This document shows, piece by piece, positions 18,073-26,731 of a DNA stretch of 64,000 bases. Position 1 is the stretch's first letter, and each line of letters begins with the position of its first letter. The DNA comes from Luteimonas sp. MC1825. Its GTDB lineage: Bacteria > Pseudomonadota > Gammaproteobacteria > Xanthomonadales > Xanthomonadaceae. The stretch lies in the NCBI RefSeq assembly GCF_014764385.1, contig NZ_CP061714.1, positions 744,001-808,000 on the forward strand, in the 5' to 3' direction. The notes under the pieces were generated by a model. That model did no database searches. It was not told the DNA's origin and worked only from the letters and a program-made list of their open reading frames with translations. The position numbers were made by a program, and so were the translations under genes.

Positions 18073-18649
18073 GGTTCGACGCCGCGAAGCCCCAGTCGGC
18101 CACGTTCCAGAACGCTTCGACGTACTTGCCGCGGGCGTCGCGGTAGTCCAGGTAATAGGCGTGTTCCCACAGGCTCAGCGCCAGCAGCGGGCGGTCGTCG
18201 CCGGTGATCGGCGATGCGGTGTTGGCGGTCTGCACCAGCGCCAGCTTGCGGTCGGGACGCTGCACCAGCCATAGCCAGCCGGAGCCGAATGTCGCGGTGG
18301 CCAGTGCCGCGGCACGCTCGCGGAAACGCGCCGCATCGCCGAAGCGCAGGTTGATGGCATCGGCCAGTGCGCCGCGAGGCTCGCCGCCGCCAGCCGCGGC
18401 CGGCTTCAGGCAGCGCCAGTGGAATGCCTGGTTCCAGGCCTGCGCGGCATGCTGCTGCAGGCGGCCCTGCGCGCCGCGCACGATCTCCTCGAGCGTCGCC
18501 TCGGCCATGCCGGCCGCGGGCGCCAGCGCGTTCACCGCGTCGACGTGGGCGCGGTAGTGGCGACCGTGGTGGTGATCGAGCGTTTCGCCCGAGATGTGCG
18601 GTTCGAGCGCGGTGCGGTCGAAGGGCAGGGCGACGGGTTCGATGGGCAT
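18065..18649 (-). CDS. Fe/Mn superoxide dismutase family protein with two metal ligands replaced
   Basis: 194 residues, full length for a cytosolic Fe/Mn-SOD, with the family frame intact (LEPHISGETLDHHHGRHY, AAQAWN, TFGSGWLWLV, SLWEHAYYLDYRDARGKYVEAFW). Of the four metal ligands, His27 and His163 remain. The ligand in the usual WNHxFxW motif is Gln74 (reads WNQAFHW), and the Asp of DxWEHAYY is Ser159 (reads SLWEH). The gateway Tyr is also His35. I checked both substituted codons on the DNA (CAG and AGC). Either activity is lost or metal is bound differently. Convergent with purK, divergent from grxD by 72 bases. The fold assignment is sure; activity is doubtful. Confidence 0.9.
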   Translation of the reverse strand: MPIEPVALPFDRTALEPHISGETLDHHHGRHYRAHVDAVNALAPAAGMAEATLEEIVRGAQGRLQQHAAQAWNQAFHWRCLKPAAAGGGEPRGALADAINLRFGDAARFRERAAALATATFGSGWLWLVQRPDRKLALVQTANTASPITGDDRPLLALSLWEHAYYLDYRDARGKYVEAFWNVADWGFAASNLK

Positions 18650-18721
18650 GGCCTTACAATACCGCGATCACAGTCCCCCGCACGCGGGCCCGCGCGGCCT
18701 GCAGCGCCTGCCGGAGCCACC

Positions 18722-19048
18722 ATGCCGATCATTGAACGCATCCAGGCCGAAATCGACGGCCACCCCATCGTGCTCTTCATGAAAGGCACGCCGCAGTTCC
18801 CGATGTGCGGGTTTTCCAGCCGCACCGTGGGCGCGCTGCGCGCCGCGGGTGCCGACATGGAGACGCTGCACACGGTCAACGTGCTGGAAGCGCCGGAGAT
18901 CCGCGCCAACCTGCCGCGCTTCTCCAACTGGCCGACGTTCCCGCAGCTGTTCATCCACGGCGAGCTGATCGGCGGCTGTGACATCACCCTGGAGCTGCAG
19001 GAGTCCGGCGAGCTGGCGCGCATGGTCGCGGAGACGCAGAAGGCGTGA
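18722..19048 (+). CDS. grxD: monothiol glutaredoxin, Grx4 type
   Basis: Cytosolic monothiol glutaredoxin that carries or delivers [2Fe-2S] clusters. 108 residues. The active-site CGFS (FPMCGFSSRTV, Cys about residue 29) and glutathione-binding elements (KGTPQ, WPTFPQLFI, GGCDI) are complete. The preceding SOD-like gene is divergent. Its stop overlaps the GTG start of the SDR gene (GTGA), so it heads a three-gene operon. Confidence 0.96.
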   Translation: MPIIERIQAEIDGHPIVLFMKGTPQFPMCGFSSRTVGALRAAGADMETLHTVNVLEAPEIRANLPRFSNWPTFPQLFIHGELIGGCDITLELQESGELARMVAETQKA

Positions 19049-19797
19049 GCGTGCCCGCGGCCGACGACGGGACGCCCGCAGCGCTGGCGGGTCGGGTGGT
19101 GCTGGTTACCGGCGCGGCCGGCGGCCTCGGCGCGACCGCGGCGCACGCCTGCGCGCGCGCCGGCGCGATCGTGGTGCTGCTTGGGCGCAAGGTCCCGAAG
19201 CTCAACCGCGTGTATGACGCCATCGTCGATGATCCGGCCGGGCTGCCGGAACCGGTCAACTACCCCTTCGACCTCGCCGGGGCCGGCTACGACGACCATG
19301 CCGAACTCGCCAAGCGCATCCAGGCCCAGCTCGGCCGTCTCGACGGCGTGCTGCACTGCGCCGCCGACTTCGCCGGCCTGACGCCGCTCGAGCACACCGA
19401 TCCGGCGGCCTTCGCCCGCGCCCTGCATGTCGATCTCACCGCGCGCTGGTGGCTCACCCAGGCCTGCCTGCCAATGCTGCGCCAGGCGGACGACAGCGCG
19501 GTGGTCTTCGTGGTCGATGACACCGTGCCCGGCGCTGCCTACCGCGGCGCCTACGGCATCGCGCAGCAGGCCCAGCTTGCGCTGCTGGCGACGCTGCACG
19601 CCGAACTGGCGGCTTCGCCGGTGCGGGTGTCGGCCCTGCGCCCGGGCCCGATGCGCACGCCGCTGCGCGCCCGCGCCTACGTCGAGGACCAGGACCTGCG
19701 TGCGCGCGATCCGGCCCGTTATGCCGAAGCCTGCGTACGACTGCTGGCCCCGCAGGGAGCCGTACATCGCGGCCAGGTCTGGGCGCCCGCGCCATGA
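19045..19797 (+). CDS. SDR-family protein related to YciK, catalytic Lys and Ser replaced
   Basis: 250 residues, Rossmann fold. The cofactor-binding TGAAGGLG motif (about residues 22-29) is intact. The region resembles YciK-type SDRs (GRLDGVLHCAADF, VSALRPGPMRTPLRARAY). Where active SDRs have YxxxK, the protein has Tyr170-Gly-Ile-Ala-Gln174, and where Ser is expected it has VVDDTVPG, so at best a Thr remains. It may be a binding or regulatory protein rather than an oxidoreductase. GTG start overlaps the grxD stop; its own stop overlaps marC (ATGA). Confidence 0.88.
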   Translation: MSVPAADDGTPAALAGRVVLVTGAAGGLGATAAHACARAGAIVVLLGRKVPKLNRVYDAIVDDPAGLPEPVNYPFDLAGAGYDDHAELAKRIQAQLGRLDGVLHCAADFAGLTPLEHTDPAAFARALHVDLTARWWLTQACLPMLRQADDSAVVFVVDDTVPGAAYRGAYGIAQQAQLALLATLHAELAASPVRVSALRPGPMRTPLRARAYVEDQDLRARDPARYAEACVRLLAPQGAVHRGQVWAPAP

Positions 19798-20390
19798 CCA
19801 TCGCCTCGGCGGCGCTGCTGCTGTTCCTCATCCTCGACCCGCTGGGCAACATCCCGGTGTTCCTCAGCATGCTGCGCACGCTGCCGCCGCACCGGCAGCG
19901 GGTGGTGCTGGCGCGCGAGCTGCTGATCGCGCTCGGTGTGCTGATGCTGTTCCTGTGGGGCGGCAAGTACGCCCTGGAGCTGATGCACCTGCGCCAGGAG
20001 TCGGTCTCGATCGCCGGCGGCATCGTGCTGTTCCTGATCGGCCTGCGGATGATCTTCCCGCCGCCGGAGGGCCTGATGGGCGAGCTGCCGGGGGGCGAAC
20101 CCTTCATCGTGCCGATGGCTATCCCCCTGGTGGCCGGGCCTTCGGGCATGGCGGCGGTGATGCTGATGGGTACCCGCGAACCCGACCGCCTCGGCGAATG
20201 GAGCCTGGCCCTGTTCCTGGCCTGGGTCGCGACCGCCGCGATCCTGTTCTCGGCCACCTATCTCTACAAATTGCTGGGCATCCGCGCCCTGATCGCGGTC
20301 GAGCGGCTGATGGGCATGCTGCTGGTGGCGATTTCCGTGCAGATGCTGCTCGACGGTGTCGCCAGCTACCTGGCCAGCCTGCCCGCCTGA
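19794..20390 (+). CDS. marC: MarC/YhgN-family integral membrane protein
   Basis: 198 residues with about six membrane helices. The start (ASAALLLFLILDPLGNIPVFL) and the central PFIVPMAIPLVAGPSGMAAVML block are typical of the MarC (UPF0056, NAAT) family. The family has a transporter-like fold; its substrate is unsettled. Last gene of the grxD-SDR-marC operon, by 4-base overlap. The symbol is used loosely for the family. Confidence 0.85.
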   Translation: MTIASAALLLFLILDPLGNIPVFLSMLRTLPPHRQRVVLARELLIALGVLMLFLWGGKYALELMHLRQESVSIAGGIVLFLIGLRMIFPPPEGLMGELPGGEPFIVPMAIPLVAGPSGMAAVMLMGTREPDRLGEWSLALFLAWVATAAILFSATYLYKLLGIRALIAVERLMGMLLVAISVQMLLDGVASYLASLPA

Positions 20391-20508
20391 GGCAAGCCAC
20401 GCTTCAATCACTTGCATGGCATGCCTAAGTCATTGCCTGAGCTGGAATCTTGCCTCCCGGCACGCCGCGCCAAAGCGTCATATGACTGTCATCACGGCCG
20501 GCTAACGT

Positions 20509-20547
20509 GTTAATCTGTTGTTAACCCGTGGGCCGCCGCAGCGGCCC
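20509..20547 (+). promoter_or_regulatory. inverted repeat and leader hairpin upstream of the TonB-dependent receptor
   Basis: An AT-rich inverted repeat GTTAA (20509-20513) ... TTAAC (20521-20525) sits in otherwise GC-rich DNA. A perfect 7-bp GGGCCGC/GCGGCCC hairpin with a CGCA loop (20530-20547) follows, about 85 bases before the ATG. The first could be an operator or part of a promoter, the second a leader structure. Seen directly; function is inferred. Confidence 0.35.
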
Positions 20548-20630
20548 TCGGCGTGTGGGGGTCCCAAATATCCTTCGCCTGCCGTGCCGGTGCACGGACC
20601 GAATTTTCCTTGCCTACCAAGAGTCCAGCC

Positions 20631-23600
20631 ATGACCCGTCGTAACGCTTTCCGTGTGTCGAAACTGTCGCTCGGCCTGATCGCCGCGCTTGCCGCCGCAC
20701 CTGTCTTCGCGCAGAGCACGTCCGCCGGTGTCGGTGGCGTGGTCACCAGCAGTGATGGCCAGCCTGTCACCGGTGCGGAAGTCGTCATCACGCACATCGA
20801 GTCGGGTACCGTCAGCCGTGCCACCACCGACGCCAGCGGCCGCTACAACGCGCGCGGCCTGCGCGTCGGCGGCCCGTACGAGGTGACCATCACCAAGGCG
20901 GGCGCGGGCACGAAGACCGAAGACAACGTCTTCCTCAACCTCAACCAGGTCAACACGGTCAACGCCGCACTGTCGGGCGACGTCACCACGCTTGGCACCG
21001 TCACGGCCATCGGCGTTGCCGGCGGTTCGGAAGTCTTCAGCGCGAGCAAGATGGGCACCGGCACCAGCGTGAACCGCGAAGCCATCGACGCGATGCCGTC
21101 GATCGGCCGCAACATCCAGGACCTGATGCGCCTCGATCCGCGCGTCTCGCAGATCAGCAAGGCTGACGGCGCGATCTCGGCCGGCGGCCAGAACACGCGT
21201 TACAACGCCATCCGCATCGACGGCGTGGGCACCAACGACCCGTTCGGCCTCGAGTCGAACAACCTGCCGACCGAGCGCCAGCCGGTGTCGATGGATGCGA
21301 TCCAGGAAGTCAAGATCGACCTCGCCAACTACGACGTCACCACCACCGGCGGCACCGGTGCGGTGGTCAACGCCGTGACCAAGTCCGGCACCAACGAGTT
21401 CCACGGCTCCGTGTATGGCGTGTACCGCAGCGACGACATGGTGGGCGAGGACCAGAACGGCAACGACTTCAACGGCTTCAACAAGGAAGAGACCTACGGC
21501 TTCACCCTGGGTGGCCCGCTGGTCAAGGACAAGCTGTTCTTCTTCGCGAACTACGAGAAGTTCACGCGCGGCGCCCCGGGTCCGGACCTGGTGAACAGCC
21601 CGTACGGCCGTGGCCAGATCACCGATACCGACATCAATGCGATCCGCGCCGCTGCCACCACCTGGGGCTTCGACGCCGGCCAGCTGACGGGTGCCGATAC
21701 CGCCGATACCGACATCGAGGAATACGCGATCAAGCTCGACTGGAACATCAGCGACGCGCATCGCGCCAGCCTGCGCTACAGCAAGATGGAACAGGACGTC
21801 GCGAAGATCCCGCCGTCGAGCTGGAACAGCGCGGTATCGCTGAGCACGCACTGGTACAACCAGAACAAGTCGTTCGAGAGCATCGTCGGCCAGGTCTTCA
21901 GTGACTGGAGCGACAATTTCTCCACCGAGATCAAGGTGTCGCAGCGCAACTACGACGCCATCGCCGAGCCGACCGCGAACCTGCCGCACATCCGCATCGA
22001 CTACGGCAACAACCAGGTTGTGCTGGGTACCGAGCAGAACCGCCACGTGAACATCGTCAACACCGAGGAGAACAGCCTGTTCTTCGCGGCCAACTGGTAC
22101 GTCGGCGACCACACCCTGAAGTTCGGTGGCGATTACACCGAGAACGACATCTTCAACTACTACGGCCGCAACCAGAACGGCTTCTACCGCTTCGGCAGCC
22201 TGGCCCAGTTCATCGCCGGCAACCCGCGCGAGTACGCCTACCGCGCGCCGTTCCCGACCGGCAGCTACGCCGACATCCCGGCGTCGTTCAGCATCAAGAA
22301 CACCGGCTTCTTCGTGCAGGACACCTGGGCGGTCAATTACAACCTGAGCGTCATGCTCGGCCTGCGCGGCGACAAGCCGTCGTTCGGTGGCAGCCCGCTC
22401 GCCAACGACTGCATTTCGTCCGCCCCGAACGCCGCGGGCACCGGCGTCGCGGGCTGCCAGTTCGGCGGCTACGGCTATGACAACACCGCGCTGATCGACG
22501 GCACGCTGTGGCAGCCGCGCTTCGGCTTCAACTACACCTTCGACAGCGACCGTCCCACCCAGGTCCGCGGCGGCGTGGGCCTGTTCATGGGCGCGGCGCC
22601 CAACGTGTGGCTGTCCGGCGCATACCAGAACACCGGCATGAGCTATGTCGAGTACAGCGGCAACAACGCGTCCGGCCTGGGCCCGATTTTCTCCCCGGAT
22701 CCCAACAACCAGCCGACCGTCGGCTCGGTGAGCCCGCGCCAGAACGTCGACATCATGCATCCCGACCTGAAGCAGCCGTCGGTGTGGAAGGCCAACCTGG
22801 CGTTCGACCATGAACTGCCGTTCGGTGGCCTGGTCGCCTCGGCCGAGCTGCTGCTGACGCAGGTCAAGGATGCGATCTACTTCGAGCGCCTGGACCTGGG
22901 CGCGCCGAACACGATCACCGGCCCCGATGGCCGCGTCATGTACTGGAACAACGCAGGTCTCAACCCGGCGGCATGGGGGACCTCGCTGTCGTCCGCCACC
23001 GGCGGCGTGCAGCGCTACAACCGCCTGCCGTACGCCGGCGACGTGATGCTCGCCCGCAACACCGACAAGGGCAGCAGCCAGCAGTTCACCGTCTCGCTCG
23101 AGAAGCCGCTGGTCGAGAACTGGTCCTGGCTGGTCGGTTACACCTACACGGCCGCCAAGGAAGTCAGCCCGCTGACCAGCTCGCAGAACACCTCGAACTG
23201 GAACAACAACCCGATGTTCAACGCGAACGAGCCGGAGCTCAGCGATTCGCGTTATGCCATCAAGGATCGCTTCACCGCCGGCCTGACGTTCCAGAAGGCG
23301 TTCTTCGGCGACTACAAGACCACCGCCTCGATGTTCTACGAGGGCCGTTCGGGTCGTCCCTTCAGCTACGTGTTCTACAACGACGCCAACGGCGACAGCC
23401 GCACGTTCAACGACCTGATGTACGTGCCCACCGGTCGTGGCGACGTGGTGTTCACCAACGTCGTCTCGAACGGCGCGGTGGTCACCGCTGCCGCGCAGGA
23501 AGCCGCGTTCTTCGCATGGCTCGACAGCCACCCGGAACTGAAGCGCTTTGCCGGCGGCTACGCCCCGGCGAACGAGTTCAAGGCCGGCTGGACCAACAGC

Positions 23601-23936
23601 TTCGACGTGCGCTTCAGCCAGCAGCTGCCGGGCTTCATGAAGGGCCACAAGTCCGAAGTGATCCTCGACATCATGAACGTCGGCAACCTGATCAATGACG
23701 ACTGGGGCCAGATCGTGGACGCCGGCTTCAACTCGAACATCGCGGTCGCCAACTTCTCGGGCATCTGCAACACGGGTTCGATCACCTCGGGCATCTGCCC
23801 GACCGGTTCCGAGGGCAAGTACGTGTACCACTTCACGGGCGCGCAGGACCTGCAGACGCAGGAAACCAACGGCGACGGCGTGAACACCGGCGTCTCCCGC
23901 TGGCAGGCACAGCTGACCTTCCGCTACGAGTTCTGA
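20631..23936 (+). CDS. TonB-dependent receptor, Oar-like, with carboxypeptidase-regulatory N-terminal domain
   Basis: Outer-membrane beta-barrel receptor, 1101 residues. Signal peptide 1-28 (ends APVFAQ). A carboxypeptidase-regulatory/Cna-B-like domain comes next (about residues 32-120: GVVTSSDGQPVTGAEVVITH). Then a plug (about 130-240: INREAIDAM-type start, GGQNTRYNAIRIDGVGTNDPFG) and a large barrel ending in the C-terminal aromatic FRYEF. This matches Oar-type TonB-dependent transporters abundant in Xanthomonadaceae. The substrate cannot be told. A perfect terminator hairpin follows. The upstream gap of about 240 bases suggests its own regulated promoter. Confidence 0.93.
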   Translation: MTRRNAFRVSKLSLGLIAALAAAPVFAQSTSAGVGGVVTSSDGQPVTGAEVVITHIESGTVSRATTDASGRYNARGLRVGGPYEVTITKAGAGTKTEDNVFLNLNQVNTVNAALSGDVTTLGTVTAIGVAGGSEVFSASKMGTGTSVNREAIDAMPSIGRNIQDLMRLDPRVSQISKADGAISAGGQNTRYNAIRIDGVGTNDPFGLESNNLPTERQPVSMDAIQEVKIDLANYDVTTTGGTGAVVNAVTKSGTNEFHGSVYGVYRSDDMVGEDQNGNDFNGFNKEETYGFTLGGPLVKDKLFFFANYEKFTRGAPGPDLVNSPYGRGQITDTDINAIRAAATTWGFDAGQLTGADTADTDIEEYAIKLDWNISDAHRASLRYSKMEQDVAKIPPSSWNSAVSLSTHWYNQNKSFESIVGQVFSDWSDNFSTEIKVSQRNYDAIAEPTANLPHIRIDYGNNQVVLGTEQNRHVNIVNTEENSLFFAANWYVGDHTLKFGGDYTENDIFNYYGRNQNGFYRFGSLAQFIAGNPREYAYRAPFPTGSYADIPASFSIKNTGFFVQDTWAVNYNLSVMLGLRGDKPSFGGSPLANDCISSAPNAAGTGVAGCQFGGYGYDNTALIDGTLWQPRFGFNYTFDSDRPTQVRGGVGLFMGAAPNVWLSGAYQNTGMSYVEYSGNNASGLGPIFSPDPNNQPTVGSVSPRQNVDIMHPDLKQPSVWKANLAFDHELPFGGLVASAELLLTQVKDAIYFERLDLGAPNTITGPDGRVMYWNNAGLNPAAWGTSLSSATGGVQRYNRLPYAGDVMLARNTDKGSSQQFTVSLEKPLVENWSWLVGYTYTAAKEVSPLTSSQNTSNWNNNPMFNANEPELSDSRYAIKDRFTAGLTFQKAFFGDYKTTASMFYEGRSGRPFSYVFYNDANGDSRTFNDLMYVPTGRGDVVFTNVVSNGAVVTAAAQEAAFFAWLDSHPELKRFAGGYAPANEFKAGWTNSFDVRFSQQLPGFMKGHKSEVILDIMNVGNLINDDWGQIVDAGFNSNIAVANFSGICNTGSITSGICPTGSEGKYVYHFTGAQDLQTQETNGDGVNTGVSRWQAQLTFRYEF

Positions 23937-23964
23937 TCGATCAGGACACGCGCGGAATTCGGAA

Positions 23965-23990
23965 CGGCCGGGGCATGCCCCGGCCGTTTC
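23965..23990 (+). terminator. Rho-independent terminator after the TonB-dependent receptor
   Basis: CGGCCGGGGC and GCCCCGGCCG form a perfect stem around AT, followed by TTTCCGTTT. It lies about 30 bases after the receptor stop. Confidence 0.85.
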
Positions 23991-24066
23991 CGTTTGCGCC
24001 ACAGCCTGCGCTAGAGTCTTCGCCTGAGCGACGACGACAACGACAACAAGAAGAATGAGAGACGCC

Positions 24067-25455
24067 ATGAATGACACCGCGAAGCCCGACAGCACCCTGC
24101 CCACCGTCAACGCGCGCATCTACCCGCGCGGCGGCCTGGACGTGCTCTCGCGCGAGGAAGTCGCCCGCCTGAAGGACGCCTCCGCCGGCGGGCTGCACGA
24201 CCTGCTGCGGCGCTGCGCGCTGGCGGTGCTGACCAGCGGCAGCACGTCCGACGACCCACGCGCCGCCCAAGAGATGTACCCCGACTTCGACATCCAGGTG
24301 GCGCAGCAGGACCGCGGCGTGCGCATCGAACTGCAGAACGCGCCGGCCATGGCGTTCGTGGATGGCGAGATCATCCGCGGCGTGGCCGAGCTGCTGTTCG
24401 CCACGGTGCGTGACCTGGCCTACATGTCGATCGAGCTCGGCCCCGAGTACGCCAAGGACCTGGAATCGTCGGCCGGCATCACCGACGCCGTATTCGGCCT
24501 GCTGCGCAACGCACGCCTGCTGTACCCCACCGATCCCAACCTGGTCGTGTGCTGGGGTGGCCACTCCATCGGCCGCGACGAGTACGAGTACACCAAGCTG
24601 GTGGGCTACGAGCTCGGCCTGCGCGGCCTGGACATCTGCACCGGCTGCGGCCCCGGCGCCATGAAGGGTCCGATGAAGGGCGCCAACATCGCGCATGCCA
24701 AGCAGCGCCAGCGCCGCCCGCGCTACATCGGCATCACCGAGCCCGGCATCATCGCCGCCGAATCGCCGAACCCGATCGTCAACAACCTGGTGATCATGCC
24801 TGACATCGAGAAGCGCCTCGAGGCGTTCGTGCGCATGGGTCACGGCATCATCGTGTTCCCCGGCGGCGTCGGCACCGCCGAGGAGATCCTGTACCTGCTC
24901 GGCCTGCTGCTGCGCGAGGAGAACATGGAGCTCCCGTTCCCGCTGATCCTCACCGGCCCGGTCGCCTCCGCGCCGTACTTCGAGCAGATCGACCGCTTCA
25001 TCCGCCTCACTCTTGGCGACGCAGCCACCGAGCGCTACGAGATCATCGTGGGCGATCCGCAGGCCGTCGCCCGGCGCATGGTTGAAGGCATCAAGCGCGT
25101 GCGCAGCTCGCGCATCGCGCACAAGGATTCGTTCTACTTCAACTGGGGCCTCGAAGTGCCGCTGCCGTTCCAGCAGCCGTTCGTGCCGACGCATGAGGCG
25201 ATGGCGGCGCTGGACCTGCACCACGGGCGCAAGCCGCATGAGCTGGCCGCGGATTTGCGTCGGGCGTTCTCCGGGATCGTGGCGGGTAACGTGAAGGAAG
25301 ACGGGATGCGCCGGATCGAGGCGTTCGGGCCATTCCAGATCCACGGCGACAAGGACATGATGGAGTCGCTGGATGCGCTGCTGCGGGCGTTCGTGGAGCA
25401 GCGGCGGATGAAGATCAGCGGGGAGTACAGGCCTTGTTATGAGGTGGTGACCTGA
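24067..25455 (+). CDS. ppnN: nucleotide 5'-monophosphate nucleosidase PpnN (LOG family)
   Basis: Cytosolic enzyme that splits purine and pyrimidine 5'-monophosphates into base and ribose 5-phosphate; in E. coli it is controlled by (p)ppGpp. 462 residues. The LOG core is visible: GCGPGAMKGPMKGA and FPGGVGTAEEILYLLG (GGxGTxxE, about residue 265). A PpnN-type N-terminal domain and a C-terminal part of the kind added in YgdH follow. I take the ATG at 24067 (GAGAGACGCC ahead); an ATG at 24055 would add four residues. Preceded by its own gap after the terminator. Confidence 0.93.
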   Translation: MNDTAKPDSTLPTVNARIYPRGGLDVLSREEVARLKDASAGGLHDLLRRCALAVLTSGSTSDDPRAAQEMYPDFDIQVAQQDRGVRIELQNAPAMAFVDGEIIRGVAELLFATVRDLAYMSIELGPEYAKDLESSAGITDAVFGLLRNARLLYPTDPNLVVCWGGHSIGRDEYEYTKLVGYELGLRGLDICTGCGPGAMKGPMKGANIAHAKQRQRRPRYIGITEPGIIAAESPNPIVNNLVIMPDIEKRLEAFVRMGHGIIVFPGGVGTAEEILYLLGLLLREENMELPFPLILTGPVASAPYFEQIDRFIRLTLGDAATERYEIIVGDPQAVARRMVEGIKRVRSSRIAHKDSFYFNWGLEVPLPFQQPFVPTHEAMAALDLHHGRKPHELAADLRRAFSGIVAGNVKEDGMRRIEAFGPFQIHGDKDMMESLDALLRAFVEQRRMKISGEYRPCYEVVT

Positions 25456-25751
25456 TAGGGCGTCGCCCCCCAGCCGGCACAGTGAAGTGCCGATATGCTG
25501 AGACTTGGAAGGGGGGCGCCCGCTGAAACAATGCGTCGAAGGCACAGCCCCGATCTGCGTGTGCGCCCGTCGTAGGAGCCCCATGGGCCCGATGAAGCCC
25601 TTCAAACACCCCATGCAACACCCCAAGTAGTGACGCAGGCCCAAGAACCATCGCGTTCATCCTCCAGTCGCGACCGCCCGTCCCCTGTCGATTGCATCCC
25701 CCTGACTCCGCGGTAGCCTTGCTGAGGCTGGCCGCACTGCGGGTAGGGGAC
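25456..25751. other. 296-base intergenic stretch with hairpins and a degenerate GTAG palindrome
   Basis: No convincing gene. Contents: a small hairpin GGCAC-AGTGAA-GTGCC (25476-25491) inside a larger inverted pair GCCCCCC (25465-25471) / GGGGGGC (25511-25517), which could terminate ppnN. Then a GTAGGAGCCCCATGGGC-type imperfect palindrome (25572-25594). The last 100 bases must hold the promoter of the pilin operon, but no strong -10/-35 pair stood out. Confidence 0.6.
25572..25594 (+). repeat. possible degenerate REP/GTAG-type palindrome
   Basis: GTAGGAG followed by GCCC-CAT-GGGC. Xanthomonadaceae genomes (notably Stenotrophomonas) carry many short palindromes beginning with GTAG that are mobilised by REP-associated tyrosine transposases. 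Only one imperfect copy is visible in the window, so this is a resemblance, not a proof. Confidence 0.35.
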
Positions 25752-26264
25752 ATGCATCACAGACGCGAATCGGGGTTCACCCTCATCGAGCTCATGGTCA
25801 CGATTGCCATCGTGGCGATTCTCTTGGTAATTGGTTTGCCGAGCTTCCAGGGCTCGCTGCGTTCCAATCGGGTGGCGACATCCACCAACGAGTTGATGGC
25901 TAGCGTGTCGCTGGCGCGCACCGAGGCGATCCGCAGCACCAAGACGGCGACGATCTGCGCAAGCAGTGACGGCACCAGTTGTGGCACGGATTGGAACCAG
26001 GGCTGGATCGTCTGGACGGACAATGATGGCAACAACACGCTCGCCGCCAGCGAGATCGTTCGTTACGTCCAGGCATCCTCCGATCTTTCGCTGGCAACGG
26101 CATCCGCCGCAGGCACCATCAAGTTCGACAATCGCGGTCGCGCGGATACCGCGCAAACCTTCACGCTTAAGCCCAGTAATTGTCCAAGTGGGCAGACGCT
26201 GCAGCGCGAACTGAAAGTAACGAGTGTCGGCCAGGTCAACATGAAGAAGGAGAACTGTCCATGA
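25752..26264 (+). CDS. GspH/FimT (FimU)-family minor pilin
   Basis: Minor pilin that primes type IV pilus assembly. 170 residues. Prepilin leader ends at Gly, then FTLIELMVTIAIVAILLVIG (Glu5 present). A GspH/FimT-type globular domain follows, with two to three Cys (TICASSDGTSCGT, PSNCPSG). The start at 25752 gives a nine-residue leader. Its stop overlaps pilV (ATGA). First gene of the fimT/U-pilVWXY1E operon; base composition is less GC-rich than flanks. Confidence 0.9.
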   Translation: MHHRRESGFTLIELMVTIAIVAILLVIGLPSFQGSLRSNRVATSTNELMASVSLARTEAIRSTKTATICASSDGTSCGTDWNQGWIVWTDNDGNNTLAASEIVRYVQASSDLSLATASAAGTIKFDNRGRADTAQTFTLKPSNCPSGQTLQRELKVTSVGQVNMKKENCP

Positions 26265-26731
26265 GGCGGTTTCCAGCCCGTCGCCGCAACGCTGGCGGCT
26301 TCTCAATGATCGAAGTACTTATCGCGCTTGTGGTGCTTGCAATCGGCCTGTTGGGGCTTGCGTTGTTGCAGACCATGAACCTCCGTTACACCAAGAGCGC
26401 CAACCAGCGGACTCAGGCAGTCAACCTGGCCGGCGAACTACTCGACATGATGCGTTCCAACCGCAGCGAGCTGGCGGCGTATGCGTTCACCGACACCGAT
26501 CTTTCGGGCGTGACTGTCCCCGTTGGTGGATGTGAGACCAAGCCCGCGTTGGGTGCCGCCAGCAACGTCGAACGATGGAAATGCGAAGTACGCGAAGCCC
26601 TGGGGGCGGACGCGAGAGTCAGTGTTGTTTCCGATGCCGCAGGCAACGCCACGGTCAACGTGCAATGGGCCGAAAGCAACATGCCCGCGCTCCAGGGGCA
26701 GGGCAAGGTAACACTGGAAACGAAGCTATGA
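26261..26731 (+). CDS. pilV: type IV pilus minor pilin PilV
   Basis: 156 residues. Basic leader (MRRFPARRRNAGG) then the prepilin cleavage site and FSMIEVLIALVVLAIGLLGL, with Glu5. NQRTQAVNLAGELLDMMRSNR is the usual PilV N-helix end. Two Cys in the globular part (GGCETKP, RWKCEVRE) probably form the disulfide loop. Coupled by 4-base overlaps to its neighbours on both sides. Confidence 0.9.
   Translation: MRRFPARRRNAGGFSMIEVLIALVVLAIGLLGLALLQTMNLRYTKSANQRTQAVNLAGELLDMMRSNRSELAAYAFTDTDLSGVTVPVGGCETKPALGAASNVERWKCEVREALGADARVSVVSDAAGNATVNVQWAESNMPALQGQGKVTLETKL

Noticed and set aside
20502..24119. 1205-codon minus-strand open frame opposite the TonB-dependent receptor
   Set aside because: Antisense to a clearly coding receptor with signal peptide, plug and barrel; its translation is Val/Arg/Ala-rich with no domain.
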